34,432 bases of DNA. Source: an uncultured Aureispira sp. (lineage in GTDB: Bacteria > Bacteroidota > Bacteroidia > Chitinophagales > Saprospiraceae). The notes under the pieces are model-generated. The model was not told the DNA's origin, did no database searches, and saw only the letters and a program-made list of their open reading frames with translations. Position numbers and translations under genes: made by a program. Within the stretch, counting starts at the first letter, position 1, and the number at the start of each line of letters is the position of its first letter. This document shows, piece after piece, positions 26,653-34,432 of this stretch. The stretch is taken from positions 1 to 34,432 of the forward strand of contig CAJQOX010000082.1 in NCBI GenBank assembly GCA_905480075.1. Direction: 5' to 3'.

Positions 26653-27234
26653 TTAAAAAGAAAAAATGAAGGGTAAAATGAAATGAGTCATCAAAATCCC
26701 TCCGATAAAAAATCCTATCACAGAAATTAAAGAAGGTATCTGAAAATTTGATAGCCCACTGATAGCGTGACCGGAAGTACAGCCCCCCGCATACCTTGCA
26801 CCAAAACCAACAAGAAAGCCACCTACAACAAACAACATAAAGCCTTTAAAGGAAAACAAAACTTCAAAACTGAATAAATCTACAGGCACTATTGCAGTAC
26901 CCTTTTCAGCAGACTTTTGATAATCTACGCCCATAGCCTGTAAATGAGAGATAGTTTCTGAGGATATGGATATTGGCTCACTGCCCATCATGAAATTAGA
27001 AGCAATGAAACCTCCAATAACCGCTCCTAAAACAAAAAGCAAATTCCATTTCTGAGCTTTCCAATCATAATCAAAAAAGCTGATTTTGGCACCAGCCCCC
27101 CCTGCTGCGCAGACAGTACGTAGAGTAGAAGACAAACCAAAGCTCTTGCCTAACATCAGCAATAAAAACATAACCAATGCAAGCATGAAGCCACTAAATG
27201 ACCAGTGCCAGGAATATTGAAATATTTCGTTCAT
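26653..27234 (-). CDS. YeeE/YedE family sulfur transporter half
   Basis: A 193-residue membrane protein with about five hydrophobic segments. The signature GARYAGGCTSGHAISGLSN carries the conserved Cys of YeeE/YedE transporters, and a further Cys is in the STLRTVCAAGG segment. It pairs with the 137-residue protein encoded 12 nt downstream to make a full transporter. The gene lies 52 nt after the CstB-like gene with no promoter-like element seen between, so it should be on the same transcript. The same grouping of split YeeE/YedE genes with a metallo-beta-lactamase/rhodanese protein is known from sulfide-detoxification loci of the BigR type; the ArsR-type BigR regulator is absent here. Confidence 0.88.
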   Translation of the reverse strand: MNEIFQYSWHWSFSGFMLALVMFLLLMLGKSFGLSSTLRTVCAAGGAGAKISFFDYDWKAQKWNLLFVLGAVIGGFIASNFMMGSEPISISSETISHLQAMGVDYQKSAEKGTAIVPVDLFSFEVLFSFKGFMLFVVGGFLVGFGARYAGGCTSGHAISGLSNFQIPSLISVIGFFIGGILMTHFILPFIFSF

Positions 27235-27286
27235 AATTATAAATTATTATAACATCAATTCAGAAATTACTCTGAGAAATAAAAAA

Positions 27287-28705
27287 TTAAATGGAAGAAT
27301 TCAATTTTGACAAACAAGTTGTTTCAGAAACTTCAAGATTTGTTTCTGAAATAGCTTTGAACCCACCGGCAATATCAACCACCTTATCAAAGCCTCTGGA
27401 TTTCAGCACAGAAGAATAAATCATCGAACGATATCCTCCGGCACAGTGTATATAATATACTTTGTTTTTATCCAGTTTTCTAAAATACCTGTTGATATCA
27501 GCAAGTGGATAATTTAATGCATCAGGTAAATGGGAAGAGGTATATTCATTTGGTTTTCGCACATCGAGTACGTTCAGTTTTTGATTATCCATCAATTGTG
27601 AAAAGGAATCTGCAGAGACAGAAACTATACTGTCAACATTTTTACCTGCTTTTTTCCAGGTAGGAATTCCCCCTTCAAGATAACCTATCACATTATCATA
27701 ACCTACTCTTGCAAGTCGTGTAAGAACTTCTTTCTCCCTTCCCTCATCCACTACCAACAGAATCGGTTGACTGAGCCCTTTAACCAATGTGCCTACCCAA
27801 GGAGCAAAACTTCCATCGATACCTATGTTAATGGAATTAAAGATAAAACCATCTTTAAATACCTGTGCAGATCTTGTATCTAGAACAAGAGCCCCATTTA
27901 AATTGGCTGCAACTTCAAATAAATGTGGAGTTAAAGATTTCATACCCCTTTCAAAAACTTTGTCAATACTTTCATAACCATTTTTATTCAACATTACATT
28001 TTCAGGGAAATACTGAGGTGCCTCACCTAAGTCTTCTGTAACTTCTTTGACAAATTCTTTCTTTGTCATATCGGCACGCAATGCGTAGTTTGTCAATTTC
28101 TGATTCCCTAAACGGTCAAAAGTATTCTTACTCATATTTTTACCACAGGCAGAACCTGCCCCATGTGCAGGGTATACTATTATATTGTCGGGCAGCGTCA
28201 TTATTCTATTACGCAATGAATCGAAAAGATGGGCCGCAAGTTCTTCTTTACTCAGGTTGCTTTTTACAGCAAGGTCTGGCCTACCGACATCTCCAATAAA
28301 TAAAGTATCTCCTGAGAACAGGGCATATTCATTACCCGATTCGTCGAAAAGTAAATAGCTGCTCGATTCCATGGTATGTCCCGGAGTATGCAGGACCTTT
28401 ATTTTTAGGGCTCCGACAGTTAGTATTTCACTATCGGCGGCTATGTGTGAATCAAATTCAGTGGATGCCCCCGGACCAAAAACTATAGTTGCGCCGGTTT
28501 TTTGAGCAAGGTCGACATGCCCTGAAACAAAATCTGCATGAAAATGCGTTTCCAGAACATATTTTATCTGAGCACCGTCAGCAGCTGCTTTCTGAATATA
28601 AGATTCTGTTTCTCTTAGTGGATCAATAATCACTGCTTCGCCCTCGGATTCAACATAATATGCTCCCTGAGATAAACAACCGGTATATATCTGTTCTATT
28701 TTCAT
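27287..28705 (-). CDS. CstB-like persulfide dioxygenase-rhodanese fusion
   Basis: A 472-residue cytoplasmic enzyme in three parts. Residues about 1-235 are an ETHE1-type metallo-beta-lactamase fold with non-haem iron ligands in ETHFHADFVSGH (H54, H56), LHTPGHTMES and FSGDTLFIGDVGRPDL, plus YPAHGAGSACGKNMS. Residues about 265-355 form a rhodanese domain whose active-site Cys is missing (LLVVDEGREKE in its place). Residues about 370-460 are an active rhodanese with C421 in HCAGGYRS. This matches Staphylococcus CstB (MBL, pseudo-rhodanese, rhodanese), which oxidises low-molecular-weight persulfides to sulfite and can form thiosulfate. By that precedent it detoxifies sulfane sulfur. It has its own CRP/FNR-type promoter at 28733-28776 and leads the run with the two YeeE/YedE genes. 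Confidence 0.9.
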   Translation of the reverse strand: MKIEQIYTGCLSQGAYYVESEGEAVIIDPLRETESYIQKAAADGAQIKYVLETHFHADFVSGHVDLAQKTGATIVFGPGASTEFDSHIAADSEILTVGALKIKVLHTPGHTMESSSYLLFDESGNEYALFSGDTLFIGDVGRPDLAVKSNLSKEELAAHLFDSLRNRIMTLPDNIIVYPAHGAGSACGKNMSKNTFDRLGNQKLTNYALRADMTKKEFVKEVTEDLGEAPQYFPENVMLNKNGYESIDKVFERGMKSLTPHLFEVAANLNGALVLDTRSAQVFKDGFIFNSINIGIDGSFAPWVGTLVKGLSQPILLVVDEGREKEVLTRLARVGYDNVIGYLEGGIPTWKKAGKNVDSIVSVSADSFSQLMDNQKLNVLDVRKPNEYTSSHLPDALNYPLADINRYFRKLDKNKVYYIHCAGGYRSMIYSSVLKSRGFDKVVDIAGGFKAISETNLEVSETTCLSKLNSSI

Positions 28706-28732
28706 AATAATCTTAATGGTTAATTATAATTA

Positions 28733-28776
28733 CAAATTTATAGCTTATTTATTTTTTTACTTGTGACCTTAATCAC
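28733..28776 (-). promoter_or_regulatory. CRP/FNR-type activator site and -7 element upstream of the CstB-like gene
   Basis: A perfect GTGA-N6-TCAC palindrome (28763-28776; flanks extend it to TTGTGA...TCACACAA) is followed on the minus strand, after exactly 22 bp, by TAAATTTG (28740-28733), a perfect Bacteroidota TAnnTTTG -7 element. There is no -33 TTTG. The palindrome centre would be near -41.5, the class II activator position. The site overlaps the stop codon of the SulP gene. The same arrangement with identical spacing precedes the SulP gene. Confidence 0.72.
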
Positions 28777-30415
28777 ACAAGACCGATATATTTTCATTCG
28801 CCTTTCTATTGATATAAAAAAGAGCATCTTCCATACATTGAAAAATAGAATTGCCGTTTTTTACAGAGGTTGAAATTATCAGGATTTTAAGATTTTTTGA
28901 TTTAAAATAATCAATGAGATGATTCAATGCTTTTTTTCCTGTACTGTCAGTATGGTGTATTGATAGAACATCAAGAATAATAAATTTATCCTTAAACGAT
29001 TTATCTTTAATTTTACTGAGAAATTCATTCGCCAGAATTTCGGATTTTTCAATAAAAAAATTGCTGTTTCCAAAATAAAGCCGTTCTTCAAATCGAATGA
29101 ACAAAACATTCGGAGGAAGTTTGACACCAGGGGAATTAATAATCACTTCAGGGTACATTGTGTCGTATAACATCAAGCAAATGGATACAATCACGCCAGA
29201 AAAAATACCTGCCTGAATGCCGGAAGAAAGGGTGGCAAAAAATGTAATCAGAAGTATAAGTAAATCTCTCCGGTGTTTGTTTTTCCATAAGTCAATAGCA
29301 TCCTTCACTGAAATCAAATTAAAAACTGCCACCATAATTACTGAAGCTAATATTGCCTTTGGAAGGTAAAAAAACAAAGGGGTGAGAAACAAAAGAGTAG
29401 TAAAAACAAAAGCTGCACTGATCATTGCGGCAAGATTTGTTTTTGCCCCTGCCTGATCATTCACCGCTGACCTTGAAAATCCGCCCGTACCCGGGAAACT
29501 ACTGAAGAAAGAACCGACAAAATTAGCCATCCCCAAGGCTATTAACTCCTGATCAGGATCAATTTTATAATCATTGTGCCGTGCATGAATAGCCTTTGCA
29601 ACTGCTATCGCTTCCATAAAAGCAACAAGGGCTATAGTCATAGCACTCCCGAAAAGCTGACTGATTGAAAGGGTATTCAGGTCAGGTACCTGAAACCCAG
29701 GCAATCCCGCAGGAACTTCACGGACGATTGACACACCAACAGAATCCAGTCTGAAAAACCAAACTACAATAATTCCCAAAACCACAACAACCATAGGTGC
29801 AGGGATGACCGACTTCCTTTGTTTCATTCCAATTATTATAAATATTCCAGACATTCCAATAAGCAGTGTCGTCATATTTGTTTCAGAAATATGTTGAAAT
29901 GCATTCCACAAAATCTCATGAAAATACTGACTCCTAGGCAAATCAACACCTAAGAGGTATTTTAGCTGACTAAAGCCGATTATCAGGGCTGCTGCAGAGG
30001 TAAACCCGCTTATTACAGGATGAGACAATAAATTAACAAGAAAACCCAATTTCATGACTCCCATCATCAATTGAATCATACCGACCATAAAAGCGAGTAG
30101 TACCGCCATTGTAATATAATGATCACTCCCTGCCTGTGCAAACTGACTGACAGCAACAGCAACAAGTAGAGAATCCATCGCGACAGGCCCTACACCCAAT
30201 TGTCTTGATGTACCAAAAAACGCATATATTATCTGAGGAACAAGGGCTGCATACAAACCATAAATCGGGGGCAATCCTGCCAACATGGCATAGGCCATTC
30301 CCTGAGGAATAAGCATTATGCCGACAGTAATTCCGGCACTCACATCTCCTTTGAGGTGTTTTATGTTATAATCAGGCAACCAGGACAGAATTGGCAATAT
30401 CTTTTTAATCCCCAT
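28769..30415 (-). CDS. SulP family anion transporter with STAS domain
   Basis: A 548-residue inner-membrane transporter. The N-terminal segment WLPDYNIKHLKGDVSAGITV and the motif IPQGMAYAMLAGLPPIYGLY are diagnostic of SulP. About 11-14 hydrophobic segments follow to residue 415, including GTGGFSRSAVNDQAGAKT, another SulP hallmark. The C-terminal 110 residues form a STAS domain (FIILDVLSIHHTDSTGKKAL). SulP members move sulfate, bicarbonate or other anions with Na+ or H+; substrate here is inferred from the sulfur-gene context, most likely sulfate or sulfite. It has its own CRP/FNR-type promoter at 30443-30486, and its 3' end holds the matching promoter of the CstB-like gene 63 nt further on. 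Confidence 0.92.
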   Translation of the reverse strand: MGIKKILPILSWLPDYNIKHLKGDVSAGITVGIMLIPQGMAYAMLAGLPPIYGLYAALVPQIIYAFFGTSRQLGVGPVAMDSLLVAVAVSQFAQAGSDHYITMAVLLAFMVGMIQLMMGVMKLGFLVNLLSHPVISGFTSAAALIIGFSQLKYLLGVDLPRSQYFHEILWNAFQHISETNMTTLLIGMSGIFIIIGMKQRKSVIPAPMVVVVLGIIVVWFFRLDSVGVSIVREVPAGLPGFQVPDLNTLSISQLFGSAMTIALVAFMEAIAVAKAIHARHNDYKIDPDQELIALGMANFVGSFFSSFPGTGGFSRSAVNDQAGAKTNLAAMISAAFVFTTLLFLTPLFFYLPKAILASVIMVAVFNLISVKDAIDLWKNKHRRDLLILLITFFATLSSGIQAGIFSGVIVSICLMLYDTMYPEVIINSPGVKLPPNVLFIRFEERLYFGNSNFFIEKSEILANEFLSKIKDKSFKDKFIILDVLSIHHTDSTGKKALNHLIDYFKSKNLKILIISTSVKNGNSIFQCMEDALFYINRKANENISVLCD

Positions 30416-30442
30416 AAATTTATCTTTTGTCTTTTGTTAATA

Positions 30443-30486
30443 CAAAGATAAAGCAAGGAAAAAGGAGCTTTAGTGATAACTGTCAC
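30443..30486 (-). promoter_or_regulatory. CRP/FNR-type activator site and -7 element upstream of the SulP gene
   Basis: Palindrome GTGATAACTGTCAC (30473-30486; read on the minus strand GTGACAGTTATCAC with flanks TTT and TAAA) lies exactly 22 bp upstream of TATCTTTG (30450-30443), a perfect TAnnTTTG. The predicted start is about 23 nt before the SulP ATG, placing the palindrome centre near -41.5. There is no -33 TTTG, as expected for an activator-dependent class II promoter. Spacing is identical to the CstB-like promoter. Confidence 0.72.
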
Positions 30487-30534
30487 AAATAATAATTTCT
30501 TTTAAGAATTGATTTTCAAAAATCGCCAAATTCA

Positions 30535-30569
30535 CTCTGAGAATAAAAATGAGGGTTGTTATTTCAGAG
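30535..30569 (-). terminator. Hairpin across the YeiH-family stop codon, weak terminator or attenuator
   Basis: CTCTGA-G-AATAA (30535-30546) pairs with TTATT-TCAGAG (30559-30569), an 11-bp stem with one bulged base. It spans the stop codon of the YeiH-family gene. No run of T follows directly on the minus strand (only TTTTT about 20 nt on), so this may slow read-through into the SulP gene rather than end transcription. Confidence 0.35.
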
Positions 30570-31499
30570 TTTAATAATTATCAGCAAGGATATGCTTGAA
30601 ATTAATAACCATAAAACAAGACCTAAGGTCATTGGCTTCCATCCTGCTGCTTTGATCTTCTGTACAGACAGACCGGCCCCGATCAAAAACAAGGTCAGCA
30701 CCAAGATAGACTTGGAAATTAATGTAACTGAACCTGTCAGGAAATCAGGCAATGTCAGATAACTGTTTATTAAAATAGAAATAATAAAAAAAAGAATAAA
30801 CCAAGGGATTTTCACCCTGCTGTTTTTCCCTTTGAACAAATAGATAGAAAATAGTGAGAGTGGGATTATCCATAAGGCCCTTGCCAGTTTGACGGTGGTA
30901 GCGACGTTCAATGCCTCGTCCCCGTAAACAACGGCTGCACCTACTACAGAACTTGTGTCGTGAATAGCAATAGCAGCCCAAAGGCCGAATTGATATTGGC
31001 TCAGTTCAAAAAAATGACCTATGACAGGAAATAGTATCAAAGCTACTGAATTAAAGAAAAACACTACCCCTAAAGCAATGGAAATATCTTGGTTTGAAGC
31101 TTTTATTACAGGGGCAACCGCTGCAATTGCACTACCGCCACAAATAGCGGTACCTGAAGAAATTAAATGCGTTGTTTTGCGATTCATATTTAAAAATATT
31201 CCAGTTAAAAATCCAGAAACCAAAACAAGAGAAATGGAAAAGACTGTTAACGATAAACCATCTTTACCTGCCATTAATGAATCCTGAATATTCATTCCAA
31301 AACCTAAACCAACTATTGCGATCTTTAAAAGCCAATTAACAGCCCTTTGATTATATTGAACGAAAGGATGGCCCAGAAAATGAGCAAAAATAAATCCACC
31401 GACCAAGGCCATTGCACTGTTTAAAAGCGAGGACAAACAGATAATTACACATAAAATGAAGAGTATCTTTACCAATAATTCCTTGCTGTTTTTATCCAT
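30564..31499 (-). CDS. YeiH family (UPF0324) putative sulfate/sulfite exporter
   Basis: A 311-residue inner-membrane protein with about ten hydrophobic segments and the family blocks VGLGFGMNIQDSL, SSGTAICGGSAIAAVAPVIK and AIHDTSSVVGAAVVYGDEAL, followed by a C-terminal FLIGAGLSVQKIK. These define the YeiH/UPF0324 family, annotated as putative sulfate exporter on limited evidence. Its location upstream of SulP and the persulfide dioxygenase strengthens a sulfur-oxyanion role. A gap of 148 nt with a hairpin and a CRP/FNR-type promoter separates it from the SulP gene, so it probably has its own promoter further upstream, where I found no perfect -7 element. Confidence 0.9.
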   Translation of the reverse strand: MDKNSKELLVKILFILCVIICLSSLLNSAMALVGGFIFAHFLGHPFVQYNQRAVNWLLKIAIVGLGFGMNIQDSLMAGKDGLSLTVFSISLVLVSGFLTGIFLNMNRKTTHLISSGTAICGGSAIAAVAPVIKASNQDISIALGVVFFFNSVALILFPVIGHFFELSQYQFGLWAAIAIHDTSSVVGAAVVYGDEALNVATTVKLARALWIIPLSLFSIYLFKGKNSRVKIPWFILFFIISILINSYLTLPDFLTGSVTLISKSILVLTLFLIGAGLSVQKIKAAGWKPMTLGLVLWLLISSISLLIIIKL

Positions 31500-31827
31500 A
31501 TACCCGTTCTTATTTTTTTATTATTGCTTTATTCTCTTAAAATTTCCCGAAGATAATTTTATCTACTTAATAATATAACTATCAGGACCTAGAACCATTT
31601 TAATTGAATTTTTCAGAATCGAAAAATCAGGAAATATTTGTAGTTTAATTAAATTGATTTATTCATATAAAAAAATCCCCCTGACAGCCTTTTCATTCTT
31701 ATGACAAAAGATTGTATTTTATATAAACTATCACCCGAATAAATTTCCATATCTTTAAATATCAATTATAAAATCTAATACGGTAAAACAACATTGGCAA
31801 TACGAAAATTTCTGCAAAAAACGGATT
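31500..31827. other. Divergent intergenic region
   Basis: This 328-bp AT-rich gap between the YeiH-family gene (-) and the VCBS gene (+) has no gene. It contains a 7-bp inverted repeat ATTTTTC-agaatc-GAAAAAT (31608-31627), a 6-bp one AGATAA-TT-TTATCT near 31551-31564, and TATCTTTA about 77 bp before the VCBS start, a seven-of-eight -7 match without a -33 box. No CRP/FNR-type palindrome is present. Confidence 0.3.
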
Positions 31828-34104
31828 ATGAACCCTATGATAATTAACATTAAGCTCAGAACATGTTGCTTTACAACAGGAATTCAAGTCCTTATATATA
31901 TTCTTCTTTTCTGCTGCACCATGCTGCTTCCTTCCCTGCTGTTTGCTCAACCCATGCACCTGAATGTTCCCTTTCAGTCTGCCAATAGCAATGTATATGA
32001 TTTCCCTTTAACAGGCGGCCTCAACAACCCTCAGTTTTCTGAAATAGACTTGAATGGTGACGGTATCAAAGACCTGGTTTATTTTGACAGGCAAGGAGAT
32101 GTGGTAGTGCCTTTTCTGAATGGTGGAACCTCTAACACAGTGGATTATAGCTATGCCCCGGAATATGCCCACAGATTTCCGGAAGTGGAAAACTGGATGT
32201 TGCTTAGAGATTACAACTGTGATTTTATTGAAGATTTGTTCGCCTACAGATATGATTCCAATACAGGGGAGGCAGGTATTACAGTCTATGAAGCAACCCG
32301 TGATGTTCAAAACAACATAGTGTTCACAAAAGTAAAAAACATTATTCATTATCACCTGAAACAACAGACACAACTCCTGAACCTTTTTAATTCTCCAATG
32401 GAATTACCAGCTATTGACGATATTGACGGGGATGGAGATTTGGACATTTTGAACTTCAGCGCCTCGGGCGGATATATCGAAATGTATAAGAACGAATCAC
32501 AGGAGAATGGATATGGATGTGATAGTTTAATTTATGTCTTCAATGATGATTGCTGGGGAAGGATATTTGAAAGCAATGCAGGTTCAAATTATTTAAATCT
32601 GAGTCCGGATATTGACAGTTGCTCTCACAATCAAGGATGGTCTCCTGTGAAATCATCTCTGCATTTTGGCTCTACACTTTTGACTTTGGACATGAACAAT
32701 GACGGAACTAAAGAATTGATCATTGGCGACCTGACCTACCCCAATCTGAGCCTGCTGAGCAACTCCGGAAACCCTGACACGGCATATATGACAAATGTAG
32801 ATTATCTTTTTCCTCAGAACAGTACTGCTGTAAACATCAATGCTTTCCCTGCTGCCTTTTATGTAGATGTAAATAACGACGGAGCCAAAGATATTCTGGC
32901 AGCTCCCAATACCGGAAGCAACTCTGTGGATGACGAAAACTGGTATTACAGTAATACGGGAACCGCTAATTTTCCTGTCTTTACTTTTCAGCAAAAAGAT
33001 TTTATGGTCAATGAAATGATCGATCTGGGAACAGGTTCTGCACCGGCCTTTGTTGATTATAACTCGGATGGCTTGATGGACATAGTAGTGGGCAATGATT
33101 ATTCGTTTATCAATACAAGTACCGAAGAAACCTATCTGGTTTTGTATGAAAATACAGGGACAGTGAATGCCCCTGCATACACACTGGCAGATACAAATTT
33201 TGCGAACATAAAACAATACAATCAAAGAAGACTGAAACCTGCCTTTGGCGATCTTGATAATGATGGTGATCAGGATATGATACTGGGAACAGAAAACGGG
33301 CAATTGATCTATGTTGCCAATCTGGGAACAGCTGGAACTCCTTCATTTCCGGGAATTTCAGCAAATTACAGCAGCATTGATGTGGGGCAGAATTCAACTC
33401 CACAACTGATTGACGTAGACAGAGACGGAGACCTTGACCTGATAATTGGCGAACTCCGTGGCAATATCAATTACTATGAAAATACCGGCACTCCCGCTGC
33501 TGCTGTTTTTTCGAATACTGCCACTTCAGAAACCTTTGGCTTTATCGACGCAAAACTCCCCGGGTATTTAGAAGGTAATTCTGCTCCCTTTCTGTTCGAC
33601 ATTGCAGGTGAATATCATTTTTTTGTTGGAAATGAAGTCGGGGAATTATGGCATTATAATAATGTTGATGGCAACATTATGGGTGCTTTTACACGGGTGA
33701 ACAGTACTTTGGATAGTCTCGATGAAGGAGAGGAATCAATCGTGACAATTGCCAATATCAATGACGATGAAGCTTTGGAGATTCTGATAGGCAACAAACG
33801 AGGTGGACTTAGCCTGTATTCCGAATTTCTACTTTCGGGGATTCATTCCCTTTCCTCTGCTAAAAATTCATTATCCCTTTTTCCAAACCCGGGTGCTGCC
33901 TTTATAAATATTGTCTTTGAAAAAGCGGTAAACTCAGAGGCAAGCATTATAATTTCAAATTTACAGGGACAGATTGTAAAACAAAAAAATAGTTGGATAG
34001 ATCAGAATACGGAACTTGACATTTTCCGCCTACCCCCGGGAATTTATATTCTGACCGTAGAAACGGCTAAGGGCACTTTTACTAAAAAAATGATTAAAAG
34101 ATAA
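31828..34104 (+). CDS. Secreted FG-GAP/VCBS-repeat protein with T9SS sorting domain
   Basis: A 758-residue exported protein. An extended signal peptide (about 1-41, ending LLFAQ) is followed by at least seven calcium-binding D-x-(D/N)-x-D-G loops typical of FG-GAP/VCBS repeats, including DLNGDGIKDLVYFD, DIDGDGDLDILNF, DVNNDGAKDILAA, DYNSDGLMDIVVG, DLDNDGDQDMILG and DVDRDGDLDLIIG. Together they should form an integrin-alpha-like beta-propeller. The last 75 residues are a T9SS sorting domain (LFPNPGAAFINI, LPPGIYILTVETAKG), so the protein is placed on or outside the outer membrane. The role is likely adhesion or structural; no enzyme domain is seen. ATG at 31828 or the in-frame ATG three codons later are both usable. 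Confidence 0.9.
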   Translation: MNPMIINIKLRTCCFTTGIQVLIYILLFCCTMLLPSLLFAQPMHLNVPFQSANSNVYDFPLTGGLNNPQFSEIDLNGDGIKDLVYFDRQGDVVVPFLNGGTSNTVDYSYAPEYAHRFPEVENWMLLRDYNCDFIEDLFAYRYDSNTGEAGITVYEATRDVQNNIVFTKVKNIIHYHLKQQTQLLNLFNSPMELPAIDDIDGDGDLDILNFSASGGYIEMYKNESQENGYGCDSLIYVFNDDCWGRIFESNAGSNYLNLSPDIDSCSHNQGWSPVKSSLHFGSTLLTLDMNNDGTKELIIGDLTYPNLSLLSNSGNPDTAYMTNVDYLFPQNSTAVNINAFPAAFYVDVNNDGAKDILAAPNTGSNSVDDENWYYSNTGTANFPVFTFQQKDFMVNEMIDLGTGSAPAFVDYNSDGLMDIVVGNDYSFINTSTEETYLVLYENTGTVNAPAYTLADTNFANIKQYNQRRLKPAFGDLDNDGDQDMILGTENGQLIYVANLGTAGTPSFPGISANYSSIDVGQNSTPQLIDVDRDGDLDLIIGELRGNINYYENTGTPAAAVFSNTATSETFGFIDAKLPGYLEGNSAPFLFDIAGEYHFFVGNEVGELWHYNNVDGNIMGAFTRVNSTLDSLDEGEESIVTIANINDDEALEILIGNKRGGLSLYSEFLLSGIHSLSSAKNSLSLFPNPGAAFINIVFEKAVNSEASIIISNLQGQIVKQKNSWIDQNTELDIFRLPPGIYILTVETAKGTFTKKMIKR

Positions 34105-34132
34105 TTATTATTGATCTGTAAATAATCCAAAA

Positions 34133-34432
34133 TCAGCTCATCACACGTTGGTAATTAAATCTCGAACGTATATTCAGCACCACCCTCCTTTTAAGGGCCT
34201 TCTCCGACAAGGAATGAATGGGAAAGATGAAGAGAACAATCAGTGTATTTAATAAAAGTTTATAAAAAGGCAGGCCATCGGTAATACTTGTTATGGCAGG
34301 GTCAAAAAGCACCAAAATAAATTCAAACAAGAGCAAAAACCCTATAAAGATCAAACCTTCGGCCATTTTAGGGCTCACCTTAATAAAATCAAGGCTGATT
34401 ATTCCTCCAAAAAACAACAATATCCCCAAAAA
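34133..34432 (-). CDS. Membrane protein, C-terminal fragment cut by window edge
   Basis: The frame is open through the right edge; a TTG near 34429 is a Leu codon inside the gene and not a convincing start. The visible 99 residues hold three hydrophobic segments (ILLFFGGIISL, GLIFIGFLLLFEFILVL and LLLNTLIVLFIFPIHSL) and a basic C-terminus (LKRRVVLNIRSRFNYQRVMS). I do not recognise the family. It converges on the VCBS gene, 28 nt away. Confidence 0.65.
   Translation of the reverse strand, partial: FLGILLFFGGIISLDFIKVSPKMAEGLIFIGFLLLFEFILVLFDPAITSITDGLPFYKLLLNTLIVLFIFPIHSLSEKALKRRVVLNIRSRFNYQRVMS

Noticed and set aside
31578-31592. Possible third CRP/FNR-type site ahead of the YeiH-family gene
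   Set aside because: A one-mismatch -7 element (CGAAGATA on the plus strand, 31548-31555) has ACTA-N6-CCTA at the required distance, which does not match GTGA-N6-TCAC.
32653-33303. 216-codon open frame antisense to the VCBS gene
   Set aside because: It mirrors the repeated Asp/Gly codons of the VCBS loops and its Ile/Cys/Val-rich translation has no recognisable features.

Overview
The window looks like chromosomal DNA of a Bacteroidota member, probably a Saprospiria/Chitinophagia-like or related environmental lineage. It is AT-rich. Three large secreted proteins end in type IX secretion (T9SS) C-terminal sorting domains. Histidine kinases carry Reg_prop/Y_Y_Y or TPR sensors. Several upstream regions hold the Bacteroidota promoter -7 element TAnnTTTG, and Shine-Dalgarno sequences are not obvious. 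I see no tRNA, rRNA, CRISPR array, insertion sequence or phage gene.

Layout. (1) 100-4825 (-): a large membrane hybrid histidine kinase, split into two frames by an apparent one-base deletion near 2080, followed by a MORN-repeat protein. (2) 5117-6322 (-): an ankyrin-repeat protein with a hairpin terminator. (3) 6566-11573 (+): an envelope-signalling operon of ECF sigma factor, single-pass membrane anti-sigma-like protein (ATGA overlap) and an OmpA-type protein with an unusual multidomain tail; a clear terminator closes it. (4) 11834-17484: a T9SS-exported M43 metalloprotease (+), a secreted VWA protein (-) and a T9SS-exported endonuclease I (+). (5) 17700-23652 (-): a small lipoprotein, an unknown secreted protein with a faint GldN resemblance, a DUF975-like membrane protein, a SAM methyltransferase, and a second OmpA-type protein paralogous to the one in the sigma operon. 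(6) 23966-26188 (+): a cytoplasmic TPR hybrid histidine kinase. (7) 26227-31499 (-): a sulfur module of two YeeE/YedE half-transporters, a CstB-like persulfide dioxygenase-rhodanese fusion, a SulP anion transporter and a YeiH-family putative exporter. (8) 31828-34104 (+): an FG-GAP/VCBS protein with a T9SS tail, then the end of a membrane protein cut by the window edge.

The most informative signal is regulatory. The CstB-like gene and the SulP gene each have a perfect CRP/FNR-type palindrome GTGA-N6-TCAC exactly 22 bp upstream of a perfect TAnnTTTG element. This is the geometry of class II activation, and it ties the sulfur genes into one regulon controlled by a Crp/Fnr-family protein encoded outside the window. 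The inferred role is taking up or releasing thiosulfate/sulfane sulfur, oxidising persulfide to sulfite, and moving sulfite or sulfate across the membrane.

The second notable point is the pair of paralogous proteins (9213-11573 and 21181-23652). They share an N-terminal rather than C-terminal OmpA domain, a ZU5-like beta domain, a basic helical middle and a C-terminal domain opening with a GWINCD motif. One copy belongs to a sigma/anti-sigma operon and the other stands alone.
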